From: a virus
Direction: 5' to 3' (one strand)
Virus record (IMG/VR): IMGVR_UViG_3300005529_000023
Location: 1 to 64,000 of that record
DNA: 64,000 nucleotides
The notes beneath the pieces were generated by a model that had not been told where the DNA came from, did no database searches, and was given only the letters and a program-made list of their open reading frames with translations. Shown piece after piece: positions 7,471 to 15,729 of the stretch. Each line of letters begins with the position of its first letter. Within the stretch, counting starts at the first letter, position 1. The position numbers and the translations under genes were made by a program.

Positions 7471-7800
7471 ATGCGCCGTTTAGTCTTTGGTTTCATTCTT
7501 CTTTCCTCTTTGGCTCTTGCGAACGATAAAGCTGATTCATTCATGAAGTCGTGTCGTTATAGTTCGATGACGACTCTCACCAATATCGTCAAAGATGCAA
7601 AAGAGAAGTATAAACAACTAGATGCATTTTCTACAGAAAAATGCTCGAAGTTGAAAGACATCCTTGACGACATGGATCTTTGGGGGACTTTGAAAGACCC
7701 AAAGTTAGAGGGCTGCACGCGCGGAGTGGACGCAGCCGTCGGCATGTCGCCAGAGGACGATAATCTGCGCAAGAAGTTCAAGGCGGATCTCTGCCTATGA
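7471..7800 (+). CDS. Secreted small protein with signal peptide
   Basis: 109 residues. The start at ATG 7471 gives a classic signal peptide (Arg-Arg, hydrophobic core, cleavage likely after ALA near residue 16) and has GGAGG correctly placed; the upstream in-frame ATG 7438 would bury it. The mature part has four Cys (about residues 29, 51, 72 and near the C-terminus), which could form two disulfides in the periplasm. No family recognised. Confidence 0.65.
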   Translation: MRRLVFGFILLSSLALANDKADSFMKSCRYSSMTTLTNIVKDAKEKYKQLDAFSTEKCSKLKDILDDMDLWGTLKDPKLEGCTRGVDAAVGMSPEDDNLRKKFKADLCL

Positions 7801-8516
7801 ACATTTTGATTTGGGCAGGGATGGCGTTCGACTTGATCAACTGGATGAAGAATGACACACCAGATTCCAAAGAAGCCAAGCCTATGGAAGTGTCGCAGGT
7901 CTACTTTGCGCTTCCTGATGATGCAGTGGCGGCCCTTTGGAAGGTTATTGGGTCTTCTGAGTCAAATGAGCGAAAGATAGGTTCGATAAAGGGAGTCCTG
8001 TGCGACGGAAAAACTCCCAGGTATGTCGTAAAATACACAACGCTTTATTCTGATCCTATCACTACTGGAATGCCCAACGATCGTGCTAAGAAGTACCGGG
8101 AGAATTACCAGCTGGATTTTCGGGATTACATGAAGAATAAAATGCTTTATGAGTCTGCGGGCGGGAACTACGATTTCGTCTTTTATGAAAATGGTGGACT
8201 CGATCGCGCTCAAGAATTGCGTAAGATCGGACGCCCCTTCGTTGATATGAAGCTCCTGCTCTCTCTATTCACATACCATTTGGACAGGGTGTCATTGCGC
8301 GAGTCTGGAGTTGAGCAGATTCAGTATATGGGCTTCGACCCTCAAACAGGAGAGTTCTCTGAGGAGCAGGCCATTGGCAATGCCGACATGCTCTGGAAGT
8401 GGTCTCTTAACAAGGACACTGAAGTGTCGCAAGATGGTCAGAGATACACTTTGGTTTGGACCATGAAGAAATTTTGTGCTTACGCAGTTCCTTTGACCGA
8501 TCTAGTCTCCCGGTAA
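7797..8516 (+). CDS. Hypothetical protein, 239 aa
   Basis: 239 residues, no recognised family. The first 12 residues are hydrophobic but too short for a clear signal peptide; the rest is soluble. It starts in an ATGA overlap with the secreted protein gene, which suggests a shared function or at least co-expression. Confidence 0.55.
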   Translation: MNILIWAGMAFDLINWMKNDTPDSKEAKPMEVSQVYFALPDDAVAALWKVIGSSESNERKIGSIKGVLCDGKTPRYVVKYTTLYSDPITTGMPNDRAKKYRENYQLDFRDYMKNKMLYESAGGNYDFVFYENGGLDRAQELRKIGRPFVDMKLLLSLFTYHLDRVSLRESGVEQIQYMGFDPQTGEFSEEQAIGNADMLWKWSLNKDTEVSQDGQRYTLVWTMKKFCAYAVPLTDLVSR

Positions 8517-8523
8517 TTGCTTA

Positions 8524-8552
8524 TTGTCTTATTTTCGCCCCTGATGTACCAT
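8524..8552 (+). promoter_or_regulatory. Promoter abutting macro-domain start
   Basis: TTGTCT (8524-8529), 17-nt spacer, TACCAT (8547-8552), then exactly 7 nt to ATG 8560. Transcription would begin at or next to the start codon, giving a leaderless mRNA. Confidence 0.55.
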
Positions 8553-8559
8553 CTTTCCC

Positions 8560-9003
8560 ATGGTGAAGTACATCAAGGGCGATCTTTTTGAATCCAAAGA
8601 AGAGGTTATCGCACACGGCTGCAACTGTCGTGGCGGATACGGATCTGGCGTAGCCAGGACTATGGCTTACAGGTATCCGAAGGCGCGAAACTATTACCTT
8701 GAGAAGTACGATGAGGATGGCTGGAAGTTAGGCGAGGTCCAGTTCGTACCGCAATGGGACGGCAAGGTAATCGCCAACTGTGCTACCCAGGACGATTTTG
8801 TGCCCCGTGGCATTTGCCATGCAAATTATGATGCAATTCGCGTTTGCATGGAGCGTGTAAAAGACTATGCCAGATCAAAAGGGTTTGGAATTGCTATCCC
8901 CAAGATAGGAGCTGGACTCGCAGGCGGCGATTGGACGATCATCGAAGGAATCTTAAATGATGTCTTCTCTGATTACGATATCACCGTTTACTACCTGGAG
9001 TAG
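8560..9003 (+). CDS. Macro-domain ADP-ribose-binding protein
   Basis: 147 residues, the length of a single macro domain. Seen: GDLFES (7-12), HGCNCRGGYGSGVA (19-32), a Gly-rich loop, and PKIGAGLAGGDW (111-122). The 'HGCNC' and 'IGAGLAGGDW' forms match the Poa1p/ALC1-like branch, which binds or hydrolyses ADP-ribose and ADP-ribose-1''-phosphate. In a phage this could undo host ADP-ribosylation of phage DNA, RNA or proteins, or process the by-product of RNA 2'-phosphate removal; both are inference. No ribosome site precedes the ATG, consistent with the abutting promoter. Confidence 0.9.
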   Translation: MVKYIKGDLFESKEEVIAHGCNCRGGYGSGVARTMAYRYPKARNYYLEKYDEDGWKLGEVQFVPQWDGKVIANCATQDDFVPRGICHANYDAIRVCMERVKDYARSKGFGIAIPKIGAGLAGGDWTIIEGILNDVFSDYDITVYYLE

Positions 9004-9006
9004 TCT

Positions 9007-9207
9007 TTGAGCGAGCAATCTGGGGTCATTAGGCTCAGTCGCAGGCAAGTAGAGTTTCTGATCACTCTCACAGGTGAATCAGATCCTACCTTGGCCATGA
9101 AGCTGTTTGCTAAGGCGATGGTCGCTGAAGGCGTATCGCCAAAGGAAATGCCTGAGTATATTACCAGGCTAATGAACAAAAATAAACCGCAGGGCAGTAC
9201 GGACTAA
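9007..9207 (+). CDS. Small hypothetical protein, TTG start
   Basis: 66 residues, helical. There is no early ATG; TTG 9007 is chosen because GGAG at 8997-9000 is ideally spaced. Its TAA overlaps the next ATG at 9207. No family recognised. Confidence 0.55.
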   Translation: MSEQSGVIRLSRRQVEFLITLTGESDPTLAMKLFAKAMVAEGVSPKEMPEYITRLMNKNKPQGSTD

Positions 9208-9872
9208 TGTTGATCGTATCGAAGTTCCACGATTATTACGACGTGGGCATGAAAACTGGCGTCGATAAGACGTGCGTGTACGAGCGCGAGACTCAAACTA
9301 TCGAGAGAGGTTTTCTCGCCACTACCAAGTATGCGACGGGCTGGCACGGGAGTGTACTCGCCTTTTGTGGCGAGTTCTATCCTTTCTTGTTCTACGTAGA
9401 CCATTACGAGATCACCCGCTACATCTGGACTCTAGAAGAAGCGCTTGAGCTAAATTTCCCGAAAGAGAGATGGCGTTACGGGTATTGGAACGAGTACTCT
9501 CTTTCTACTCCGCAGGGCGTCAAGAAGTTCTTTGAACAGAAGTATGAACATCTCAAAGAACTCTTTCATCAATATCGCACTCCTATTTTTGGTTTCGAAC
9601 CTGTTCTTGGCCGAAGATATTCTTGGATGAAAGACGAGAAGTACAGATCCTTGGAACTCAATCCCTGTCTTAAGAATATCCAGTTCTACAAGGTCAAAAA
9701 TCCTATTGTCGCATTTCAAGAAATTGCCATGTTCATGTCTGGTGTTATCGGCGCTCCTCCGAAGCAACTCATCGAAGTTTCTGATGAAGTGAAAGCTGCC
9801 TCTCGTGGACATGATGGGCCATACTCCTTCAGAAAACCTCCCGGCAAACGAGGAAAAAATAAGTGGCGTTAA
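9207..9872 (+). CDS. Hypothetical protein, 221 aa
   Basis: 221 residues, aromatic-rich, ending in a very basic tail (KPPGKRGKNKWR). No catalytic motif or domain recognised. It is translationally coupled to the preceding gene by a TAATG junction. It ends just before the ribonucleotide reductase gene, so it may share its transcript. Confidence 0.6.
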   Translation: MLIVSKFHDYYDVGMKTGVDKTCVYERETQTIERGFLATTKYATGWHGSVLAFCGEFYPFLFYVDHYEITRYIWTLEEALELNFPKERWRYGYWNEYSLSTPQGVKKFFEQKYEHLKELFHQYRTPIFGFEPVLGRRYSWMKDEKYRSLELNPCLKNIQFYKVKNPIVAFQEIAMFMSGVIGAPPKQLIEVSDEVKAASRGHDGPYSFRKPPGKRGKNKWR

Positions 9873-9925
9873 CGCTGCGTTTCTCTGAAAGTCCTGTGAT
9901 AGAGTAAATAAGATCGGAGAAGTTG

Positions 9926-11914
9926 ATGTTCAGGAATCCCGCCTCAGAATTCATTTACGTTCGCACGTACTCTCGTTGGCTTGATCAGTTCACCCGTAGA
10001 GAAAATTGGTTTGAAACCGTTGATCGTTACATTGCCTTTATCACCAAGCATCATGGAGAAAAAATCCCTCCTAAGGTGATTAGAAAAATTAAAAGCTATC
10101 TCACCGAGTTTGCCGTGATGCCCTCGATGAGGTTTCTGTGGGCCGCTGGCGCTCCGGCAGAACAAGATAACGTTACGATCTACAATTGCTCCTTCGCAGC
10201 AGTTGATAATCCAGATGTGTTTGCCGAAGCTCTTTACATTCTTATGTGCGGGACTGGTTTTGGTTTCTCTGTTGAGAATAAATACGTCAGCAAACTACCT
10301 GCAGTTCCAGAAGAGATTCGTCCAAGCCACGGAATCTATGAAGTGGGAGATTCCAAAGAAGGTTGGGCAGATTCGATCAAGTATTTGGTCAACTCCTTGT
10401 ATGCTGGCCAAGATCCCGACATTCGATATAACAAAGTAAGACCACAGGGTGCGCGCCTGAAGACTATGGGAGGCCGCAGTTCTGGCCCCGGTCCTTTGGC
10501 TCAGCTTCACTACTTCATCAAACAAGTTTTTCATGCGGCTCGCGGGCGTAAGCTTACTACTTTAGAGTGCCATGACATTATGTGCGAAGCTGCCTCGATC
10601 GTCGTGGTTGGCGGAGTTCGCCGAAGCAGTGAGATTTCTAACTCTGACCTAGATGATCCAGCTATGAGATCTGCTAAGAGTGGTAATTTTCCTGTTCGCC
10701 GTTACATGGCAAATAACTCTGCTGTCTATTATGTGAAGCCAGGAATGGTTACGTTCATGGAAGAATGGACTTCGCTTGTGGCCTCTAAGTCCGGTGAACG
10801 CGGAATCTTCAATCTTGAAGCGGCGCGTAAGATGGCACCCAAGAGACGCCTTGCTGAGCAAATTGCGGGAACAAATCCTTGTGCTGAGATTCAGTTGAGG
10901 AATAAAGAATTTTGTAATCTCTCTGAAATTGTAGCGAGAGAGGAAGACGACATCGATACTATGTTGGATAAGGTGGAGACTGCAGTCTGGATGGGTATCA
11001 TCCAGGCTTGTTTTACCTATTTCCCTTATCTGAGCAAGCAATGGAAGAAGAATTGTGAAGAAGAAAGACTTCTCGGAGTCTCTATTACGGGTCAATTTGA
11101 TGCTCCACACGTTTGCACTGACGAGGCTCTTAGAGCATACAAGGCAAAAGCGATCAAAGTAGCTAAAAAAGCTTCCGAGATCATGGGAATTCCTATGCCT
11201 GCAGCCATCACTTGCGTAAAACCATCGGGAACAGTGTCTCAGTTGGTCGATTCTGCTTCTGGTTTGCATCCAAGATTCGCAAAGTACTACATTCGTAGGT
11301 ACAGAATCGCTGCAGTGGACCCTCTTTTCAGGATGATCAGGGATCAAAATGTTCCTATTTCGCCAGAAAACGGAGAAAGAAAGCAGGATTACGTCAAGGC
11401 AGTGAGAATTTACGATGCCGCGATCGAGAAAAAAGAGCCAGAAGTAGAGGCGATGAAGAAAGCCAAGGCAGTTTGCCCAATTTTCGACAATAATGGCTGG
11501 TCTCCAGACAAAGTGAACACCTGGGTAGTCTCTTTTCCGGTCGAAGCTCCAAAAAATTGCATTACGACCGAAGAAGTTACCGCTTTAGAGCAGTTAGAGT
11601 GGTACAAAAAGGTTCAAAAGAACTGGTGCGAGCATAACGCGTCGATCACGGTCTACGTTAGACCCGATGAATGGCTTTCCGTTGGTGATTGGGTCTACAA
11701 AAACTGGGATATCGTCAATGGGATCTCTTTTTTGCCCGCCGAAGAGCATGTTTACGAGCAGGCGCCATACGAAAAGATTACGAAAGACAAGTATGAAGAG
11801 ATGGTCAAGAGTTTTCCTAAGATCGACTACTCTCAACTTGGTAAATACGAGATCGACGACAATACGGAAGGCGCGAAAAGCCTTGCCTGCTCCTCTGGCA
11901 ACTGCGAAGTCTAA
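9926..11914 (+). CDS. nrdJ: Class II (B12-dependent) ribonucleotide reductase
   Basis: 662 residues, similar in size to monomeric adenosylcobalamin-dependent ribonucleoside triphosphate reductases. Seen: C88 in YNCSFA, the active-site segment NPCAEI with N317, C319 and E321, C330 exactly 11 residues after C319 (the spacing of C408 and C419 in the Lactobacillus leichmannii enzyme), and a C-terminal redox pair C655/C660. It would reduce ribonucleotides to deoxyribonucleotides with or without oxygen and needs no small subunit; none is encoded nearby. ATG 9926, after GGAGAAGTTG, is preferred over TTG 9923. With ThyX, dUTPase and a deaminase it forms a dNTP supply route. Confidence 0.93.
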   Translation: MFRNPASEFIYVRTYSRWLDQFTRRENWFETVDRYIAFITKHHGEKIPPKVIRKIKSYLTEFAVMPSMRFLWAAGAPAEQDNVTIYNCSFAAVDNPDVFAEALYILMCGTGFGFSVENKYVSKLPAVPEEIRPSHGIYEVGDSKEGWADSIKYLVNSLYAGQDPDIRYNKVRPQGARLKTMGGRSSGPGPLAQLHYFIKQVFHAARGRKLTTLECHDIMCEAASIVVVGGVRRSSEISNSDLDDPAMRSAKSGNFPVRRYMANNSAVYYVKPGMVTFMEEWTSLVASKSGERGIFNLEAARKMAPKRRLAEQIAGTNPCAEIQLRNKEFCNLSEIVAREEDDIDTMLDKVETAVWMGIIQACFTYFPYLSKQWKKNCEEERLLGVSITGQFDAPHVCTDEALRAYKAKAIKVAKKASEIMGIPMPAAITCVKPSGTVSQLVDSASGLHPRFAKYYIRRYRIAAVDPLFRMIRDQNVPISPENGERKQDYVKAVRIYDAAIEKKEPEVEAMKKAKAVCPIFDNNGWSPDKVNTWVVSFPVEAPKNCITTEEVTALEQLEWYKKVQKNWCEHNASITVYVRPDEWLSVGDWVYKNWDIVNGISFLPAEEHVYEQAPYEKITKDKYEEMVKSFPKIDYSQLGKYEIDDNTEGAKSLACSSGNCEV

Positions 11915-11923
11915 ATAAAGCAG

Positions 11924-11952
11924 TTGACTAAATAAGCAAAATAAGCAAATAT
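11924..11952 (+). promoter_or_regulatory. Promoter abutting HAD gene start
   Basis: TTGACT (11924-11929), 17-nt spacer made of AAATAAGC-like repeats, AAATAT (11947-11952), then exactly 7 nt to ATG 11960. It implies a leaderless transcript for the RNA-repair block. Confidence 0.55.
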
Positions 11953-11959
11953 GGACGGG

Positions 11960-12364
11960 ATGATTGTAATTCCCTGTAAACAGTCGGTCTTTTTCGACGT
12001 AGACGATACTTTGGTTCGTTGGAATCCTTCTCAGGCAGAAAAGGATAAGTACGGCATCGATTTTACTTGCCCTGGCGGACTTTGGATGAATCCAGACGGC
12101 GAACTTGTTCAGTCCGGTTCATGGACAGAGAGGTTAGTTCCTCACCATCAGCATATCGAACAGCTGAAGGCTCACAAAATGCGTGGTCATACGGTTGTCG
12201 TATGGTCGGCAGGTGGCTGGGATTGGGCAGAGGCAGTTGTTAGGACGTTGAAACTTGAACAGTATGTCGATCTAGTAATTTCTAAGCCAACTTGGTGCTA
12301 CGACGATCTGCAGCCTAACGAGTTCATTCCGAAACCGCAGTTCATTAAATGGAGCGAAGTATGA
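11960..12364 (+). CDS. HAD-superfamily phosphatase
   Basis: 134 residues. The FFDVDDTLVRW segment near residues 11-21 is HAD motif I (two catalytic Asp residues) and VVWSAGGWDWA near 80-90 provides the motif II Ser/Thr region; a later D-D is weak. HAD enzymes remove phosphate from small molecules or nucleic acid ends. ATG 11951 lies inside the -10 box, so ATG 11960 is preferred. It is directly coupled to a second HAD gene. Substrate unknown. Confidence 0.8.
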   Translation: MIVIPCKQSVFFDVDDTLVRWNPSQAEKDKYGIDFTCPGGLWMNPDGELVQSGSWTERLVPHHQHIEQLKAHKMRGHTVVVWSAGGWDWAEAVVRTLKLEQYVDLVISKPTWCYDDLQPNEFIPKPQFIKWSEV

Positions 12365-12888
12365 AGGTAATTTTTCTTGATTTCGATGGTGTGCTGAATT
12401 CTGCAGCTTCGTTTATCAGAGTTTCTTCTGAGAGGAAGAAGCTTACGAAAGAACAGAAGGAAGGACTTCCTCCAGTAAGCGAGCATCTGGACCCTACTTG
12501 TGCTTCTAATTTTCAGTATATCCTGAAGCATTGCAAGGATGACGTGAAAATCGTGATCTCTAGTACTTGGCGCGAACTCTTCAGTCTCGATTGGCTAAAG
12601 GAGCATCTAGCTAAGTACGGCATTGATTCGTCGAGGGTGATCGATAGGACGCCTTCGATCTTTCGATTTGGCGGTTCTTGCCGAGGAGCAGAGATCAATG
12701 AGTGGCTTAACGAGCATAAGGAAGTAACGGATTTCGTTATCATTGATGATAACTACATCGGCTCGGGTCACGAAGAGAACGAGAAAGTCGTAGCTACGCA
12801 TTGGTACATCGGACTCACCCTTCCAGATGCTGTCAAGGCATTGGATATCTTGAAGGAAGACAGCCGCGCTTTAGACATTCCGATTTAA
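12361..12888 (+). CDS. HAD_SAK-type phosphatase
   Basis: 175 residues. Motif I is FLDFDGVLN near 4-12, motif II ISSTWRE near 61-67, and motif III/IV VIIDDN near 126-131. This order with S-S-x-W-R is typical of the HAD domain found in 'Swiss Army Knife' RNA-repair proteins. It probably dephosphorylates RNA ends or nucleotides. ATG 12361 (ATGA overlap, GGAG upstream) is preferred over ATG 12349. A paralogue lies at 21390. Confidence 0.82.
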   Translation: MKVIFLDFDGVLNSAASFIRVSSERKKLTKEQKEGLPPVSEHLDPTCASNFQYILKHCKDDVKIVISSTWRELFSLDWLKEHLAKYGIDSSRVIDRTPSIFRFGGSCRGAEINEWLNEHKEVTDFVIIDDNYIGSGHEENEKVVATHWYIGLTLPDAVKALDILKEDSRALDIPI

Positions 12889-12899
12889 GGAGAAAGAAT

Positions 12900-13184
12900 A
12901 TGCTCAAAGTAGAAGAAGCAGCTAAAGAGTTAGAGGAAAAGAGTTACGATCAAATTCAAGTGGAGACCGCATGGAAGTGGGGCTCTCGTGCTGCAGCTTG
13001 CTTCAAGCGCTCGCTAGAGGAAAATAACACGCAGGAAGCATTCTATGCTCTTTTTCTTGGAATTGAGTACTTACACGAAGCTGTTGAGCACGCTGCTCTT
13101 GCCGAAGATACATCTTTGCTTCAAGCAGTCAAAGATGCGGTAGTGCCGTTGCACGAACAGGCTCTGGAAGCGTTAGGTTTGTAG
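12900..13184 (+). CDS. Helical hypothetical protein
   Basis: 94 residues, all-alpha in appearance, rich in Ala, Glu and Leu, with no recognised motif. ATG 12900 follows AAGGAGAAAG, an excellent ribosome site; longer in-frame readings into the previous gene are rejected. Function unknown. Confidence 0.6.
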   Translation: MLKVEEAAKELEEKSYDQIQVETAWKWGSRAAACFKRSLEENNTQEAFYALFLGIEYLHEAVEHAALAEDTSLLQAVKDAVVPLHEQALEALGL

Positions 13185-13185
13185 T

Positions 13186-13305
13186 ATGCAGCCTATTCTA
13201 CTTACTCCAGACCAGTACTTCGCTACCGCTTTTGTGTTCGTTTTAGTGGGCCTGTTTTATACGCTCGACCAGATGTTTTTGGCACCAGATGAGAGGGAAG
13301 AATGA
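13186..13305 (+). CDS. 39-residue single-span membrane peptide
   Basis: A short gene: ATG 13186 one base after a stop codon, TGA overlapping the next ATG (ATGA). The product has one hydrophobic segment (about residues 11-26) and an acidic C-terminus. The tight coupling to both neighbours supports it being real. Function unknown. Confidence 0.5.
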   Translation: MQPILLTPDQYFATAFVFVLVGLFYTLDQMFLAPDEREE

Positions 13306-13751
13306 AGAAGATCATTGATTCCATCGTGGAAATTCCCAGGGGTTCTACTTACAAGTACGAACTAGACGAGGAAACTGGTCAGCTTTATATTGATCGTCCT
13401 CTTCCTAGCCCATTGCCATACAATTATGGATTTGTGCCTGATACTTTATACGAGGACGGCGATCCGCTGGATGTCTGTATTATCGGAGATCCAATCGTTC
13501 CTAAAGCTTTAGTACGAGTGGAAGTCGTTGGTGCATTTCTTTGTGATGACAACGGCGATAAGGACGATAAAATCGTAGCAAAAGTCGTAGGAGAAGAGCT
13601 TCCCCTTCCGCTGTTTACTCATTTGGACGTAGTGTGCGACTATTTGGAAACCTACAAAGAAGGTTTTAAAGTCCTAAATTTCGTCGGTGCAGAAGACGCC
13701 ATGAAAATCGTTCAAGAAAGTCTCGTAAATGAACAAGATCCTAGAACTTAA
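13302..13751 (+). CDS. ppa: Inorganic pyrophosphatase
   Basis: 149 residues, family I soluble pyrophosphatase. Seen: EIPRGSTYKYE near 10-20, YNYGFVPDT near 40-48, and the signature DGDPLD (52-57) whose Asp residues bind metal, followed by DDNGDKDDKI near 84-93. It is slightly shorter than the roughly 175-residue bacterial enzyme. It hydrolyses PPi to phosphate, pulling polymerisation, nucleotidyl transfer and ligation forward. Its last 23 nt overlap the nucleotidyltransferase gene, which itself would make PPi. Confidence 0.93.
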   Translation: MKKIIDSIVEIPRGSTYKYELDEETGQLYIDRPLPSPLPYNYGFVPDTLYEDGDPLDVCIIGDPIVPKALVRVEVVGAFLCDDNGDKDDKIVAKVVGEELPLPLFTHLDVVCDYLETYKEGFKVLNFVGAEDAMKIVQESLVNEQDPRT

Positions 13752-14754
13752 GTTTGGTTCGCATTTGTACGGTACAGATACACCCTCGTCCGATTTGGAC
13801 TACAAGGCGATTTACCTGCCTACGGCTAGGGAGATTGTACTTCATAAGTTCAAGGGGACAATCTGTAAGTCTCGACCAAAAGCTACGTACGAGCGCAACA
13901 ACAAGGACGATATCGACACTGAGATTTTCAGTCTAGATCGATATCTGGAACTTCTCATGGAAGGTCAGACGGTGGCTCTTGATCTGTTGTTTGCGCCTCG
14001 GTACATGTTCACGTACATGAAAACTGGAGAACACGGAATCGATCTTTTGGATCATATCTACGCTAATCGAGGAAGACTGATCACCAGGAACGTGAACGCT
14101 TTCGTTGGCTATGCGCGCCAGCAAGCTGCAAAGTACGGAATCAAAGGTTCCAGAATGGATGCCTTGAAGAGGGTTATGGAATACCTCGACTCTTTATTGG
14201 CTCTTAAACAGAATCCGTACAATAAGCTGTTGATGTACTCTGACTCTATCGATGCGCTTGTAAAAGAATGTCAAGGTTTCATTTCTCTTGAAAAGACTCC
14301 ATTAGTAGAAGTGGTTCTTTTAAAGGGTCCGAAGGGTTTGATCGATCAACCGCACATTCGTGTGAACGGTAGAAACATCCCGTTTCATGCCACGATCAAG
14401 TATGCCCGTGAGATCGTGGGAAAGATGCTCGATGGATATGGCCAAAGAGCGCACAAAGCTCATTTGGCCGGTGGAGTTGATTGGAAGGCTCTTTCCCATG
14501 CAGTTCGAGTGAACAGCGAAGCCCTTGAACTCTTGGCTAAGAATCACATCACGTTTCCTCGTCCTGATCGCGAGCTTCTTTTGCAGATCAAGAAGGGTGA
14601 GCTACCCTACGAGCAGGTGGCCGAAATCATTGAGGAAGGTTTGGCAAAGCTTTACGAAGCCCATGAACTCTCTCCCTTGAGGGAAAAGCCGGATTATGAA
14701 TGGTCTGAAAACTTCGTTTATGATGTCTATTCGAAGATCGTAAAAGATAGTTGA
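13729..14754 (+). CDS. RlaP-type nucleotidyltransferase
   Basis: 341 residues. The N-terminus has GSHLYGTDTPSSDLD (10-24), the GS motif plus D-x-D of the DNA-polymerase-beta nucleotidyltransferase fold, with a further acidic DIDTEIFS stretch near 61-68 that may give the third Asp. The pattern GSxxYGT...SDxDxK is that of the RlaP family, named as RNA-ligase-associated polymerases. The neighbouring kinase/phosphatase and RNA ligase fit that role. Substrate and added nucleotide are unknown. Confidence 0.8.
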   Translation: MNKILELKFGSHLYGTDTPSSDLDYKAIYLPTAREIVLHKFKGTICKSRPKATYERNNKDDIDTEIFSLDRYLELLMEGQTVALDLLFAPRYMFTYMKTGEHGIDLLDHIYANRGRLITRNVNAFVGYARQQAAKYGIKGSRMDALKRVMEYLDSLLALKQNPYNKLLMYSDSIDALVKECQGFISLEKTPLVEVVLLKGPKGLIDQPHIRVNGRNIPFHATIKYAREIVGKMLDGYGQRAHKAHLAGGVDWKALSHAVRVNSEALELLAKNHITFPRPDRELLLQIKKGELPYEQVAEIIEEGLAKLYEAHELSPLREKPDYEWSENFVYDVYSKIVKDS

Positions 14755-14779
14755 CTATTTTCCTTATCTATCTTATTTT
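14751..14779 (+). promoter_or_regulatory. Sigma70-like promoter
   Basis: TTGACT (14751-14756) overlapping the previous stop codon, 17-nt T-rich spacer, TATTTT (14774-14779). GGAGAGG lies between it and ATG 14797, so this is a normal leadered promoter. Confidence 0.65.
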
Positions 14780-14796
14780 CTTATTTAGGAGAGGTT

Positions 14797-15729
14797 ATGC
14801 CGCAACTCACATTGCTGGTCGGTCCCGCTGGTTCGGGTAAGTCCACGTTAGCTAAGCAGCTTATTGCAAATACACCCGATATCGAGGGCGAGGCCGTCTA
14901 CATTAATCAGGATTCTCAGGGCAAAGAACATCTTGCCCTGTACGATGACGCCCTCTTAGCTGGAAAGAGCATTGTTGTCGATCGGATGAACTTCAACAAG
15001 TCTCAGAGAAATCGTTATCTGGATCTTGCAAAGGCCCGTGGCTATCGCACTAAGATCGTTGTCCTCCATGTGCCCTATTACGTGTGTTTTGAACGTTGTA
15101 TGTCTCGCAAGGACCATCAGACCATTAAGGATGAGGTTAATGCGCGAGCTGCGTTGGCTACCTTCTTCTCGAAGTATGAAAGGGTGTCTGACGATGAGGC
15201 AGATGTTGTAGAAAGACTCGGTTGGGAAGGTTATAAGCCACCCGCTGTCATTTGCGATCTGGATGGTACTCTCTGTGACATTAGACATCGTCTACATTAC
15301 GTTCGTAGACCGGAGGGTGAAAAGAAGGATTGGAAGGGCTTCTTCGATGAAATGAATGGAGATGCTGTAAACCAATGGTGTGCAGATATCCTCACGGCGG
15401 TGTCCGATGAAGTTGCCATCGTGTTTTGCTCTGGTCGCCCAGACAATCACAGGTCGGCAACTGTTGGTTGGCTTAAGAGAAATAGGATGTACGAGTTGAA
15501 TGAGGGAAACTACGGTGTTCCAGATTCTCCTTATGGCGATAAGTTTCATCTCTACATGAGACCTCGTGGAGATCAGAGAGACGACAGTATCATCAAGGAG
15601 ATCATTCTTGATTTTGAGATTCTTACTCGTTTCACGCCTCATTTCATGATTGATGATCGTAAGAGAGTGGTCGATATGTGGCGCTCGCGCGGCTATACGT
15701 GCCTTGCTTGTGCGGAAGGGAATTTCTAA
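14797..15729 (+). CDS. Polynucleotide kinase/phosphatase
   Basis: 310 residues, the size and domain order of T4 Pnkp. The kinase P-loop is GPAGSGKST (9-17), with DRMNFNKSQR near 62-71 as the lid/substrate region. The C-terminal HAD phosphatase starts at ICDLDGTLCD (152-161) with D154 and D156, FCSGRPD near 211-217 as motif II, and MIDDRK near 288-293. It would phosphorylate 5'-OH ends and remove 3'- or 2',3'-cyclic phosphates, preparing breaks for ligation. Its TAA overlaps the ATG of the RNA ligase, the expected partner. Confidence 0.93.
   Translation: MPQLTLLVGPAGSGKSTLAKQLIANTPDIEGEAVYINQDSQGKEHLALYDDALLAGKSIVVDRMNFNKSQRNRYLDLAKARGYRTKIVVLHVPYYVCFERCMSRKDHQTIKDEVNARAALATFFSKYERVSDDEADVVERLGWEGYKPPAVICDLDGTLCDIRHRLHYVRRPEGEKKDWKGFFDEMNGDAVNQWCADILTAVSDEVAIVFCSGRPDNHRSATVGWLKRNRMYELNEGNYGVPDSPYGDKFHLYMRPRGDQRDDSIIKEIILDFEILTRFTPHFMIDDRKRVVDMWRSRGYTCLACAEGNF

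Noticed and set aside
10649-11347. Long open frame on the minus strand inside nrdJ
   Set aside because: It is an opposite-strand shadow of a strongly conserved enzyme gene, with no ribosome site and an unlikely composition.
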